Source: an uncultured Pelagibacteraceae bacterium
GTDB lineage: Bacteria > Pseudomonadota > Alphaproteobacteria > Pelagibacterales > Pelagibacteraceae
DNA length: 64,000 bases
Direction of reading: 5' to 3'
Assembly: GCA_902583455.1 (NCBI GenBank)
Contig: CACHVY010000001.1
Coordinates: 248,001-312,000 of the forward strand
Shown here: one piece after another, positions 8,136-16,260 of the stretch
Layout: every line of letters begins with the position of its first letter
Numbering within the stretch: position 1 is the stretch's first letter
Made by a program: the position numbers and the translations under genes
The notes under the pieces: generated by a model
Databases searched by the model: none
What the model was told of the DNA's origin: nothing
Seen by the model: the letters and a program-made list of their open reading frames with translations, nothing else

Positions 8136-9526
8136 TTAATTTCCTTTTTAAGTTTGTTTATCATTTTCTTAATGTTTTCAAAAGACGTTCCTCCATATGA
8201 TTTCTTTGAGTTAACTGAATTTTTTATGTTTGCTTGTTCTAAAATTTCGTTATTTAGTCTTTTATCAATACTCTTAACTTGATCTAAATTTAAGTCCTCT
8301 AGAGATAAATTTAATCTTTCAGCTAAATTTACTATTTTTGAAGTTATCTTATAAGACTCTCTAAAAGTAATTTTTAAATTTTTTACCATACTATCAGCCA
8401 AATCAGTTGCTGTTGTATAGCCTTTATTTGCTGCTCCAAGCATTATATGTTTATTAATTATTAAACCTTTTAAAACTTCATCAAATATTAACAAACTATT
8501 TTTTAATGTATCAAATGAATTAAATACTAACTCTTTGTCGTCCTGTAGATCTTTGAAATAAGACAAAGGCAATCCTTTAACTATTGTTAGCATAGAAATT
8601 AAGGAACCATAACTTACACCAGTTTTTCCTCTCAAATATTCAAGTGTATCTGGATTTTTTTTTTGTGGCATGATGGATGATCCAGTTACTAAGTTGTCTT
8701 TTAAGTTAATAAAATTGAATTGGTCTGAGTTCCAAATAATTAATTCTTCTGAAATCCTAGATATATGCATTGAACATATCGAGACATTATATAAAAAGTC
8801 TAAAACAAAATCTCTATCAGATACTGTATCTATTGAATTATTAGTTGGTTTACTAAATTTCAGTTTTTTTGTTGTATACCATCTATCAATTTTAAAAGAT
8901 GTACCAGACATTGCGCAAACTCCTAAGGGATTTTCATTTAAACTTTCTAAACTATTCTTAAATCTTTTTTTGTCTCTATTAAACATCTCAACGCATGACA
9001 TGAAGTAATGAGCTAAAGAAATAGGCTGAGCATTTTTTAAATGTGTAAATCCTGGTAAAATAGTTTTTAGATTTTTCTCAGCATTATTAAGCAAGGTTTT
9101 AATCACTCTCACTAACAACTTATCAATTTCATTAACAGAGCCTTTCATCCAAATCTTAAGATCTGTTAAAACTTGATCATTTCTAGATCTAGCTGTGTGT
9201 AAAAAACCAGCATCATCCCCTATCAGTTCAAATAATCTACTTTCAATGTTCATGTGAATATCCTCTTTAGAAATATCATATTTAAATTTTTTTTTGTCAA
9301 TCTCACTTTTAATTCTGTTTAAACCCCATAAAATTTTTTCTTTTACTTTAAGAGAAATAATTTTTTGTTTATAGAGCATATCCGTATGAACTATTGAGCC
9401 TTTGATATCCTCTTTGTATAATCGTTTATCAATGTTTATTGAAGATCCAACTTTTATAAAATTATTTGAAGTTTGTTTCTTAATACGCGTGCTCCAAACT
9501 GTATAGTTGTTTTTATTTTTTCCCAT
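8132..9526 (-). CDS. argH: Argininosuccinate lyase
   Basis: A 464-aa fumarase/aspartase-superfamily enzyme splitting argininosuccinate into arginine and fumarate. The superfamily signature GSSIMPQKKNPD is intact, and N-terminal ArgH motifs (DDAGFLHTARSRNDQV and PGFTHLKNAQP) are present. Full length. It is the first gene of the leftward argH-lptM-lysA-plsC operon and diverges from tlpA, with the two start codons only 23 bp apart. Confidence 0.96.
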   Translation of the reverse strand: MGKNKNNYTVWSTRIKKQTSNNFIKVGSSINIDKRLYKEDIKGSIVHTDMLYKQKIISLKVKEKILWGLNRIKSEIDKKKFKYDISKEDIHMNIESRLFELIGDDAGFLHTARSRNDQVLTDLKIWMKGSVNEIDKLLVRVIKTLLNNAEKNLKTILPGFTHLKNAQPISLAHYFMSCVEMFNRDKKRFKNSLESLNENPLGVCAMSGTSFKIDRWYTTKKLKFSKPTNNSIDTVSDRDFVLDFLYNVSICSMHISRISEELIIWNSDQFNFINLKDNLVTGSSIMPQKKNPDTLEYLRGKTGVSYGSLISMLTIVKGLPLSYFKDLQDDKELVFNSFDTLKNSLLIFDEVLKGLIINKHIMLGAANKGYTTATDLADSMVKNLKITFRESYKITSKIVNLAERLNLSLEDLNLDQVKSIDKRLNNEILEQANIKNSVNSKKSYGGTSFENIKKMINKLKKEIK

Positions 9527-9549
9527 GATAATTGTTTATATTATTTAGT

Positions 9550-10077
9550 ATGCCTAATTTAATAAAATTTTTTATAACAGTTATAATTATTTTTTCTACA
9601 TTTAGTAGCAATTCGAAAGATTTAAAATTACCAAAAAATTTGATTATTTATGAAAAACCAAAAGAATATATGGATGTAGCTTTTAAAAATAGATTAGAAA
9701 AGGATATAAATTTAATTGATTATGACGGTAAGTTAGTGCTAATGAATTTCTGGGCAACTTGGTGCGAACCGTGTAAAGAGGAAATGCCATCACTTGATAA
9801 ACTTTCTCTTGATAAAAATTTCAAAAATTTAGAAATTCTACCAATAAACATTGGTCAAGAAAAAATTAATAAAATAAAAGAATTTTATATTAAAACTAAT
9901 GTTGAAAATTTAGATATTTTTTACGATACAGACGTTAGATTAGCAAAAAAATTTTTACTTAGAGGTCTACCAACAACATTAATAATTAGCAAAGATGGTG
10001 TGGAAATTGCTAGGGTTGTAGGATCTATAGATTTCCAAGACAAAAACTTTAAAACTTGGCTTCAGAATTTTGATTAG
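9550..10077 (+). CDS. tlpA: TlpA-type membrane-anchored thiol:disulfide oxidoreductase
   Basis: A protein of about 175 aa with an N-terminal hydrophobic signal anchor and a periplasmic thioredoxin fold. The redox centre is WATWCEPCKEEMP (CxxC), and the cis-Pro loop is RGLPTT. TlpA/ResA proteins reduce disulfides, for example for cytochrome oxidase or cytochrome c maturation. The frame is open from a TTG at 9532, but I prefer the ATG at 9550, which follows a TATATT box at 9537-9542 and gives a normal signal sequence. It diverges from argH and its 3' end overlaps the convergent HIG1-type gene by 4 nt. Confidence 0.85.
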   Translation: MPNLIKFFITVIIIFSTFSSNSKDLKLPKNLIIYEKPKEYMDVAFKNRLEKDINLIDYDGKLVLMNFWATWCEPCKEEMPSLDKLSLDKNFKNLEILPINIGQEKINKIKEFYIKTNVENLDIFYDTDVRLAKKFLLRGLPTTLIISKDGVEIARVVGSIDFQDKNFKTWLQNFD

Positions 10078-10277
10078 TCTTTGAAAAAATAAGCAAGACA
10101 AACTAAAACTATGATGGCAATAAACTGTAAAAGGACTCTTAGCTGCATAAGTTTATTTGAATATTTTTTACTTGTAGAGCCACCTTTAAAAAGAGTGCCA
10201 ATACCAAGAACTAAAACAATAGCAACAGCTAATATAAGAATTATTGCTATTACCTTTATTAATATTTCAGAAACCAT
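10074..10277 (-). CDS. HIG1-domain (twin transmembrane) small inner-membrane protein
   Basis: A 67-aa protein with two transmembrane helices (about residues 5-29 and 46-63) joined by a short basic loop containing SNKLMQLRVLLQ, the HIG1-type signature of bacterial twin-transmembrane proteins. Mitochondrial relatives associate with cytochrome oxidase supercomplexes; the bacterial role is not established. It is convergent with tlpA (4-nt overlap). The assignment rests on topology and the NKLM-RVLLQ motif. Confidence 0.75.
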   Translation of the reverse strand: MVSEILIKVIAIILILAVAIVLVLGIGTLFKGGSTSKKYSNKLMQLRVLLQFIAIIVLVCLAYFFKD

Positions 10278-10327
10278 TAAAAGTATCTATTACATAAATA
10301 GTGAAAAAAAAATAAAATAATTTATTT

Positions 10328-10987
10328 ATGACATTTTGCCTAGATACAAAACTTATAAAACCAGAGTCTGATAAAGAAATAAAAAATATAGTTGTATTAT
10401 TGCATGGTTATGGTGGTGACGGAAATGATATTGCACAAGTCACATTAAACTGGAAGAGGTTCTTACCTAATACACTATTTGTATGCCCTAATGCCCCAGA
10501 AAAATGTTTGATCAGTCCATCAGGTTACCAATGGTTTGATCTAAGCAAAGACGATGATGAATTCATTTTGAATGAGAGTAAAAAAAATGAAATAATATTA
10601 AAAAAATTCTTATATGAAGTTAAAGAGAAATTTTCATTACCAAATTCTAAGATATGTTTATCTGGATTTAGTCAAGGATGTATGATGTCAATTAATGTAG
10701 GACTTTCATCAGATGAAAAGTATTCTGGAATTTTGGGTTTTTCTGGAAAAATAATCAGTAAAAAAGATTTATCAAAAAGAATAACTCATAAACCTGCAAC
10801 ATTGTTAATACACGGCGAAAATGATGACATTGTTCCTTGTGTAAAATCTTTAGAAGCTAAAGATTTCTTGGAAAGAAACAAAGTTTCAGTCGAATTAAAA
10901 ATAATTAAAAACTGCGGTCATCATATACCCATTGAGGCATCAAGTATAGGATTAAAATTTATTAAAAAAATATTTGTTTTAAATTAA
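10328..10987 (+). CDS. Phospholipase/carboxylesterase family alpha/beta hydrolase
   Basis: A 219-aa serine hydrolase of the small carboxylesterase/acyl-protein thioesterase-like family. The oxyanion motif LLHGYGGDGND lies near the N-terminus, the nucleophile elbow is GFSQGC, the acid lies in HGENDDIVP and the catalytic His in NCGHHIP. No signal peptide is seen, so it is probably cytoplasmic. The substrate cannot be told from sequence. It diverges from the HIG1-type gene and stands upstream of the HNH gene. Confidence 0.85.
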   Translation: MTFCLDTKLIKPESDKEIKNIVVLLHGYGGDGNDIAQVTLNWKRFLPNTLFVCPNAPEKCLISPSGYQWFDLSKDDDEFILNESKKNEIILKKFLYEVKEKFSLPNSKICLSGFSQGCMMSINVGLSSDEKYSGILGFSGKIISKKDLSKRITHKPATLLIHGENDDIVPCVKSLEAKDFLERNKVSVELKIIKNCGHHIPIEASSIGLKFIKKIFVLN

Positions 10988-11039
10988 ATTAAACAATTTG
11001 AGGCATTGAATTAATTTTTTTTTTAGGTTAGTTTGATTT

Positions 11040-11606
11040 ATGAATTTTCAGGATCATAATGTTTCATTAGAAAAATGCCCTGCACTAGTTTTAAATGCAG
11101 ACTACAGACCTTTAAGTTATTATCCGCTATCTTTATGGAGTTGGCAAGATTCGATTAAATCAGTCTTCCTAGATAGAGTATCAATAGTTTCTTATTATGA
11201 TAGAGTAATCAGAAGTCCGTCATTTAGCATGAAACTACCAAGCGTTATTGCGCTTAAAAGCTACATCAAACCACTTTCTAATCCAAATTTTACAAGATTT
11301 AATGTTTTTTTAAGAGATAAATTTTCTTGTCAGTATTGTGGAAGTAAACACGAATTAACTTTTGATCATTTGTTGCCTAGATCAAAAGGAGGAAAAACTG
11401 ATTGGGATAACGTTGTTACAGCTTGTTCAGCTTGTAACGTTAAAAAAGGAGGCCGACTATTAGAAAAATCAGGAATGAAATTAAATCAAAGGCCTTTTCA
11501 ACCCACTACTGAAGATCTTCATAAAAATGGCAGAAATTTTCCACCAAACTTTTTACATAAAAGTTGGATGGATTATTTGTATTGGGATGTTGAATTAGAA
11601 CCTTAA
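11040..11606 (+). CDS. HNH endonuclease-domain protein
   Basis: A 188-aa protein of the HNH type widespread in alphaproteobacteria, with the N-terminal family segment LVLNADYRPLSYYPLSLWSW. The HNH/zinc core is CQYCG, then FDHLLPRSKGGKTDWDN, then CSACNVKKG, so both Cys pairs and the His-Asn residues are intact. Chromosomal members of this type are core genes of unknown cellular role, possibly DNA repair; nothing here marks it as phage-derived. Its stop abuts that of the convergent coq7 with no spacer. Confidence 0.88.
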   Translation: MNFQDHNVSLEKCPALVLNADYRPLSYYPLSLWSWQDSIKSVFLDRVSIVSYYDRVIRSPSFSMKLPSVIALKSYIKPLSNPNFTRFNVFLRDKFSCQYCGSKHELTFDHLLPRSKGGKTDWDNVVTACSACNVKKGGRLLEKSGMKLNQRPFQPTTEDLHKNGRNFPPNFLHKSWMDYLYWDVELEP

Positions 11607-12140
11607 CTAGATTTTTTCAGAAATATTAATTGCAATTTTAGAACCAGTTTTTATTACTTTATCAAAAATTGAATACAATCCTTCTTTAGTTGCTCCTTCA
11701 TCGTAAGCAATATCTTTATGATCTATTTCATCTTGCCTAAACTTTTCTATTTTTTTTCTAAGTAATTTCTCATCATTTTTAATTTCTTTTATCTGGTTTA
11801 AGTAATGTTCATCTATTACTTCCTCTACAGATGCGGTACAAAGCATTGCTGCTTTCTTTCCTAGCAATGTACTGCCAAAACCTAAACCTAAACCCAAAAG
11901 ATCCCATAAAGGTAAAAATTTTGTTGGTTCAATTCCTCTTTTTTTTATTTCTTTTTCAAAAAACTCACAATGCTCTACTTCATGCTCTTTCATGTGCTCA
12001 ATAGTCTTCTTTAGTTCTTCATTTTTAACTATAGTATTTAACGCTAAAAGCTGACCTTCATATATTTTGATGGCGCCTCTTTCACCTGCATGATCTACCC
12101 TAATAAATTCTTCAATTTTTTTTTTATTACTTTTTTGCAT
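11607..12140 (-). CDS. coq7: 5-demethoxyubiquinone hydroxylase Coq7
   Basis: A diiron hydroxylase of late ubiquinone synthesis, about 177 aa. Iron-ligand motifs are visible in order: RVDHAGERGA, EHEVEHCEFFE, VEEVIDEHY and DEIDHKDIAYDEGA. A membrane-associating helix pair (LWDLLGLGLGFGSTLLG) is in the middle. The frame extends 6 codons upstream to a TTG at 12158, but the ATG at 12140 is the better start. It overlaps the end of the upstream dsbB. With ubiB and ubiE it shows that a ubiquinone-based respiratory chain is encoded. Confidence 0.93.
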   Translation of the reverse strand: MQKSNKKKIEEFIRVDHAGERGAIKIYEGQLLALNTIVKNEELKKTIEHMKEHEVEHCEFFEKEIKKRGIEPTKFLPLWDLLGLGLGFGSTLLGKKAAMLCTASVEEVIDEHYLNQIKEIKNDEKLLRKKIEKFRQDEIDHKDIAYDEGATKEGLYSIFDKVIKTGSKIAINISEKI

Positions 12141-12600
12141 ATTTGAATATATAGACAATGACTATGGTTAAAACAAATGAAATTATAAAATTTAAGGTCG
12201 CAAGTGAAACCCCAAATATCGAAAAATCTACATCTCTACAATCAGGCTGAATATTATTTAGAGATTTAAGTATTTCCTCTTTCTCGAGGGCTTTAATATT
12301 TTCACCTGTGCATGAAAATAGTGGTTCAATAATTCCTTTTTCAATACCTACATGATAACCTGACAACAAAGTACCTGCCAAAAAGGTCAATCCTAAAATT
12401 ATTAACAATATATTTTTATTACCAATTAAAAAAGCAGTTAAACTTATTAATATAGCTATAGCATACGGTATTCTTTGGTAGATACATAGTATACATGGTT
12501 TAAAACCAAGCATGTATTCTACGTACAAAGCTGCAATTAAAGAAAAGAAACTAAGAGTAAAAATTATAATATAAAATTTTTTTATGTTTTGATCTGACAT
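12127..12600 (-). CDS. dsbB: DsbB family disulfide bond formation protein
   Basis: A 157-aa inner-membrane protein with four predicted helices. The first periplasmic CxxC is in CILCIYQRIPYA, the second Cys pair is in SCTGEN and PDCRD, as in DsbB proteins that reoxidise DsbA and pass electrons to quinone. A co-localised dsbA is not in the window. It lies 5 bp after the YqaA-like gene and overlaps coq7, forming a leftward operon. Confidence 0.9.
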   Translation of the reverse strand: MSDQNIKKFYIIIFTLSFFSLIAALYVEYMLGFKPCILCIYQRIPYAIAILISLTAFLIGNKNILLIILGLTFLAGTLLSGYHVGIEKGIIEPLFSCTGENIKALEKEEILKSLNNIQPDCRDVDFSIFGVSLATLNFIISFVLTIVIVYIFKYAKK

Positions 12601-12605
12601 TTATT

Positions 12606-13208
12606 TTAAAAATTTATAAGAAATTTATATACAAAAAACGCAAAAACTATAATAATTATCGATATTAATATAGAGACAGGAACCAGTTTTTTTTCAATAA
12701 TCTTTTTCATTGCCTTTCCAAAATTACCCAATAGAAAGGCAATTATAAAAAATCTAGATCCTCTCGTTAGAAGAGAGACTATAACAAAATAAAGAAAGTT
12801 AAAATGTACAAAACCACTTGTGATTGTCAGCAATTTAAATGGCACAGGTGTAAAACCTGCAATCGCAAGCAATGTAACCCACGCAATAGTTCCACCATCA
12901 GAAGAGACCTTATCTTTTAAAAAATTTGTATTATCAACTCCATATAACTCGAATATCTTTATGCCGATCTCGTTAAAAAAAATGTATCCTATAAGATATC
13001 CTAAACATGCACCTAAAACTGAACCAGTTGTTGCTATAAATGCTATTTTTTTCCATTCATTTTTCTTTGCAATTGTCATTGGTATTATAAATACATCAGG
13101 TGGTATAGGAAAAATAAAGCTTTCAATAAATGATACAAAGCCTAAAAATTTTTTAGAGTTTTTGTGACCGGCAATTTTAATAGATTTATTATAAATATTT
13201 TTAATCAT
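12606..13208 (-). CDS. YqaA/DedA (SNARE-associated, VTT) family membrane protein
   Basis: A 200-aa polytopic membrane protein with the family motif FIESFIFPIPPDVFIIPM near the N-terminus and a GFTPVPFKLLTITSGF segment in the middle, typical of the YqaA branch of the DedA family. DedA relatives are linked to lipid or undecaprenyl-phosphate transport across the membrane. I use the ATG at 13208, where alignment to the family would begin; a GTG at 13229 is an alternative. First gene of the leftward yqaA-dsbB-coq7 run, divergent from tRNA-Leu. Confidence 0.85.
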   Translation of the reverse strand: MIKNIYNKSIKIAGHKNSKKFLGFVSFIESFIFPIPPDVFIIPMTIAKKNEWKKIAFIATTGSVLGACLGYLIGYIFFNEIGIKIFELYGVDNTNFLKDKVSSDGGTIAWVTLLAIAGFTPVPFKLLTITSGFVHFNFLYFVIVSLLTRGSRFFIIAFLLGNFGKAMKKIIEKKLVPVSILISIIIIVFAFFVYKFLINF

Positions 13209-13267
13209 AATTTTGTATTCTAAAAACACTGTTTATACTATAAATTTTATATTAAATTAATTAAAAA

Positions 13268-13354
13268 GGGCGAATGGCGGAACTGGTAGACGCGTTGGAC
13301 TCAAAATCCAATAGCAGCAATGTTGTGAGAGTTCGAGTCTCTCTTCGCCCACCA
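13268..13354 (+). tRNA. tRNA-Leu (anticodon CAA)
   Basis: An 87-nt cloverleaf with acceptor stem GGGCGAA/TTCGCCC, D-loop GAACTGGTAGACGC, anticodon loop CTCAAAA (anticodon CAA, decoding UUG), long class II variable arm, T-loop GTTCGAGTC and a genomically encoded CCA end. The fadD-like start codon is only 8 nt downstream. Confidence 0.96.
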
Positions 13355-13361
13355 AGGTAAA

Positions 13362-15065
13362 ATGAAATTAAATAGTTACAATAACCTTCTAGAACTTTTT
13401 TTTGATCAATACAAAAAACAAGACAAAAATAAAATTTTCCTAACTAACTTAGGTAATCCAAAACATAAATTAAGTTGGGAGAAAACGTACTTATTAGTCA
13501 ACCACTTATCCAATCAAATATCTAAAGATATTAAATTGGGTGATAGATGTGTTTTAATTTCAGAAAATAGACCTGAGTGGATGATATCTGATTTGGCAAT
13601 TATGTTAGCTGGAGGAATTAGTGTGCCCTCTTACACTACTTATACTACTAAAGATTATGAATATATCATTAAAGATTGTGAACCATCAGTATTAATAGTT
13701 TCAAATAATACTCAGTTTAATAAAATTAAAGACATATTAGATTACAAAAAAATAAAAAAAATTATTTCATTTGATAGATTAGAAAATTTGAAATTTCAAA
13801 ATTATCTTTGCATTGAAGATAGTATAAATAATAAAGATGGTTTTGAAAATTTTGATAGCGAAATAAGTATAAAGCGTTCAGACCCAGCTTGTATTATCTA
13901 TACATCTGGGACACAAGGAAATCCAAAAGGTGTAATTTTGAGCCACGGAGGAATTTTGAGTAATTGTGAAGGTGGTTATGAGTTATTAAAATCAATCATA
14001 TCAAAAGATATGAAATTTTTGACTTGGTTACCATTATCACATTCCTACGAACATTCGGTACAATTCATACAAATTGCTGTTGGTGCAAAAGTATTTTACG
14101 CAGAGAGCATAGATAAATTACTTAAAAATATTAGCGATTGTTCACCAGATATAATGACTGCAGTTCCAAGATTTTATCAAAACCTCTACCAAAAGATAAA
14201 CTCTACTTTTAGTAAAGCAAAAGGTTTAAAAAAATTCCTTGTAGAAAACACTGTTAAGTTGGGTTCAAAAAAGTTTAATAAAGAAAAAATGAGTATTAAA
14301 GATAAAATAGTAAACAAGATTTGTGAAATTACAGTCAGATCCAAGATCAAAAAACAATTTGGAGGTAGTCTCAAGACATTCGTATCTGGTGGTGGCGCTC
14401 TTGACCCTGAAATTGGAATTTTTCTTAATTCAATAGGATTACCAACATTACAGGGGTATGGATTAACAGAGACATCACCTGTTGTTAGCTGTAACCCGAT
14501 TGAAGATATAAGGATAGATACTGTGGGAATTCCTTTTAGGTGCAATAATGTGAAAATAGCCGAGGATGGGGAAATATTGGTAAAGGGAGAAAATGTAATG
14601 TTAGGCTATTGGAATAAAAAGGCTGAGACAGATAAAGTATTAGTTGATGGATGGCTCCATACAGGAGATATCGGAAAATTTATAAATGGATATTTAAAAA
14701 TTACAGATAGAAAAAAAGATATACTAATTACGCCAGGTGGTGACAATATTTCACCAGTCAAAGTAGAAACAGCACTAACGAACTCAAATTTTATTGATCA
14801 GAGCTTAGTATATGGTGATAACAAACCTTATCTTGTAGCTTTAATAGTTTTAAATTCAGAAATTAATATAAATGATAAAGATTTAAGTGATGAAATTGAA
14901 AAAATTAATAAAAATTTAACCAAAATAGAAAAAATAAAAAAATATTTTATAATTAAAGAAAAATTTTCTATAGAAAATGGCATGATGACGCCAACTTTAA
15001 AGTTAAAAAGATATAAAATTATTAATATTTATAAAAATAATTTTGAAGATCTTTATAAAAAATAA
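13362..15065 (+). CDS. Long-chain acyl-CoA synthetase (AMP-forming, FadD/FAA type)
   Basis: A 567-aa member of the adenylate-forming superfamily activating a fatty acid to acyl-CoA via acyl-AMP. The P-loop motif YTSGTQGNPKGVILSHG, the A5-type GYGLTETSP, the hinge-region HTGDIG and DRKKDILI motifs are intact. It is closest in style to the FAA1/long-chain group, with a PRFYQNLYQKI segment. No signal peptide; expected to be a peripheral membrane enzyme. It begins immediately after tRNA-Leu, so it may be expressed from the same promoter. Confidence 0.92.
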   Translation: MKLNSYNNLLELFFDQYKKQDKNKIFLTNLGNPKHKLSWEKTYLLVNHLSNQISKDIKLGDRCVLISENRPEWMISDLAIMLAGGISVPSYTTYTTKDYEYIIKDCEPSVLIVSNNTQFNKIKDILDYKKIKKIISFDRLENLKFQNYLCIEDSINNKDGFENFDSEISIKRSDPACIIYTSGTQGNPKGVILSHGGILSNCEGGYELLKSIISKDMKFLTWLPLSHSYEHSVQFIQIAVGAKVFYAESIDKLLKNISDCSPDIMTAVPRFYQNLYQKINSTFSKAKGLKKFLVENTVKLGSKKFNKEKMSIKDKIVNKICEITVRSKIKKQFGGSLKTFVSGGGALDPEIGIFLNSIGLPTLQGYGLTETSPVVSCNPIEDIRIDTVGIPFRCNNVKIAEDGEILVKGENVMLGYWNKKAETDKVLVDGWLHTGDIGKFINGYLKITDRKKDILITPGGDNISPVKVETALTNSNFIDQSLVYGDNKPYLVALIVLNSEININDKDLSDEIEKINKNLTKIEKIKKYFIIKEKFSIENGMMTPTLKLKRYKIINIYKNNFEDLYKK

Positions 15066-15093
15066 TTAATAAACAACGTTATATTAAGCGCAT

Positions 15094-15107
15094 AAACATT
15101 AATGTTT
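15094..15107. repeat. 14-bp perfect palindrome between fadD-like gene and small basic ORF
   Basis: AAACATTAATGTTT is a perfect inverted repeat about 30 bp after the acyl-CoA synthetase stop. It is A/T-only except for one C/G pair and lacks a following T-run, so it is a poor terminator. It could be an operator or a chance palindrome in A/T-rich DNA. Confidence 0.3.
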
Positions 15108-15182
15108 TTACGTTTACTAAAAATAAATTTTTTGAAGTTTAAAATTTAAATTTTACAACTTAATTTATAAAAAATTAAATAA

Positions 15183-15188
15183 TTGACA
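15183..15188 (+). promoter_or_regulatory. Candidate -35 box (TTGACA) upstream of the small basic peptide gene
   Basis: A consensus TTGACA lies 72 nt before the ATG at 15260. The downstream sequence is A/T-rich with several weak -10 candidates (around 15206-15217), none perfect. If used, transcription would start about 40 nt before the ATG, so the hairpin at 15223-15241 would be in the leader. Confidence 0.4.
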
Positions 15189-15222
15189 TAACATAAGAAA
15201 AAATTTAAAAATTAAATAAACA

Positions 15223-15241
15223 ACGAATCAAAATGATTCGT
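15223..15241 (+). promoter_or_regulatory. Leader hairpin/operator upstream of the small basic peptide gene
   Basis: The 8-bp inverted repeat ACGAATCA/TGATTCGT has a 3-nt loop, giving a 19-nt structure. It ends just before the ribosome binding site AGGGAG at 15248-15253 for the ATG at 15260. It could be an mRNA hairpin gating translation or a DNA operator; the symmetry is exact over the 8 pairs. Confidence 0.5.
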
Positions 15242-15259
15242 ACAAACAGGGAGCTAAAG

Positions 15260-15331
15260 ATGGCTAAAAGAAGAAAAAAAGCTAAGAAAAAAGCTAAGAA
15301 AAAAGCTAAAAAAAGAAGAAGAAGAAGATAA
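15260..15331 (+). CDS. 23-aa Lys/Arg/Ala-rich polycationic peptide
   Basis: A tiny gene I read directly: MAKRRKK, three AKKK-type repeats, then KKRRRRR and TAA. All residues except Met and four Ala are Lys or Arg. Support for a real gene: a good Shine-Dalgarno (AGGGAG) with 6-nt spacing, a TTGACA box and leader hairpin upstream, and a strong factor-independent terminator 16 nt after the stop. The composition resembles histone H1-like or protamine-like tails, so nucleic-acid binding is likely; the exact role is unknown. A chance low-complexity frame is possible but the flanking signals argue against it. Confidence 0.7.
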   Translation: MAKRRKKAKKKAKKKAKKRRRRR

Positions 15332-15343
15332 TATTTCTTTTTT

Positions 15344-15386
15344 AAAAACGCTTCTCATAACGATTGTGTGAGAAGCGTTTTTTTTT
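15344..15386. terminator. Strong bidirectional rho-independent terminator
   Basis: The stem ACGCTTCTCA (15348-15357) pairs perfectly with TGAGAAGCGT (15369-15378). A nine-T run follows on the plus strand (15378-15386) and an A-run precedes on the left (15344-15348), so it can end both the small peptide transcript and the leftward carD transcript. It is the most GC-rich hairpin I noticed among the spacers of this window. Confidence 0.9.
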
Positions 15387-16260
15387 AATCTTCCTCATTT
15401 TCTGTAACTAAACTTGTATTTTCAACTTCACTAATTTCTTCATTAGATTGTTTTTGAACTTCAGTTTTCTGGACTTTATCAGCTATTGGTTCACTTTTAT
15501 CCACGTTTCTTTTTAGGGCCTTATCTAGTTTTTTTTGAGTATTTTCTATAGAGAGATTTAATACTATTTGAAACTCAGAAATAATCCTTTCATAAGCTTT
15601 TTCAAATAATTGTCTTTCACTATAAGACTGATCTATCATTATATCATCACCTTTATTTAAATCTCTCACAACTTCAGCTAAATCATATATTTTTCCAGAT
15701 GTAATTTTCTGTTCATATTCTTGAGCTCTCCTACTCCACATAGATCTTTTTATTTTAGGTTTGCCCTTTAGTATAGATATTGACTTGTTAACTTGATTTA
15801 TTGTAGACAAGGGCCTGAGATTAGATTGTTTGTTTATAGGCAATAATCCTATCGCTTTATCTTTTTCAAATTTAATATCATAACATTGAACATCTATCCC
15901 TCCAATTTTTTTTGCGCTTACAGAAAGAATTTGGCCAACCCCATGCTTTGGGTAAACAACATAATCCTTTACTTTATATTGTCTTTTTTCAGTTCCTTGT
16001 TTTTTTATTTTAACAATTTCAGGTTTTTGATCCAAGGTTTTAGTAAGTTTTAAATTTTCATTTTTGATATTACTTTTTTTAAGTTCTTTTTTTTTATTAT
16101 TTTTGGAAAAAACTTCTTTTTTTATAATTTTCGGCCTTCCAACTTTTTTCTTTGGAACATCTTTTTTTATTTTGACTTTAACTTTTTTTTTTGGGTTTTT
16201 AGGTTTAGTTTTTTTTTTAAAGGTTTTCTTTAAAATACTTTTCAAATTTATTTTCTTCAT
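15385..16260 (-). CDS. carD: CarD/CdnL family transcription regulator with long basic AT-hook-like N-terminal tail
   Basis: A 291-aa protein. Residues about 95-250 match the CarD/CdnL RNA-polymerase-interacting module ([17 protein letters not shown], then [14 protein letters not shown] and ARVVRDL-like [10 protein letters not shown]). CdnL-type CarD stabilises open promoter complexes. Unusually, residues 1-90 form an extremely Lys-rich tail containing KVGRPK (39-44), an AT-hook core GRP, and the C-terminus is acidic. Alphaproteobacterial CarD is usually about 170 aa. The ATG at 16260 lies inside fdxA, a 44-nt overlap; a TTG at 16245 is a possible alternative start. No Shine-Dalgarno is evident. 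Confidence 0.85.
   Translation of the reverse strand: MKKINLKSILKKTFKKKTKPKNPKKKVKVKIKKDVPKKKVGRPKIIKKEVFSKNNKKKELKKSNIKNENLKLTKTLDQKPEIVKIKKQGTEKRQYKVKDYVVYPKHGVGQILSVSAKKIGGIDVQCYDIKFEKDKAIGLLPINKQSNLRPLSTINQVNKSISILKGKPKIKRSMWSRRAQEYEQKITSGKIYDLAEVVRDLNKGDDIMIDQSYSERQLFEKAYERIISEFQIVLNLSIENTQKKLDKALKRNVDKSEPIADKVQKTEVQKQSNEEISEVENTSLVTENEED

Noticed and set aside
13209..13229. GTG start for the YqaA-like protein
   Set aside because: The family similarity begins at the ATG at 13208; the extra seven residues have no support.
15260..15331. Low-complexity AAG/AAA repeat without coding role
   Set aside because: The flanking Shine-Dalgarno, leader hairpin and terminator fit a gene better than a simple repeat, so it was kept as a CDS with moderate confidence.
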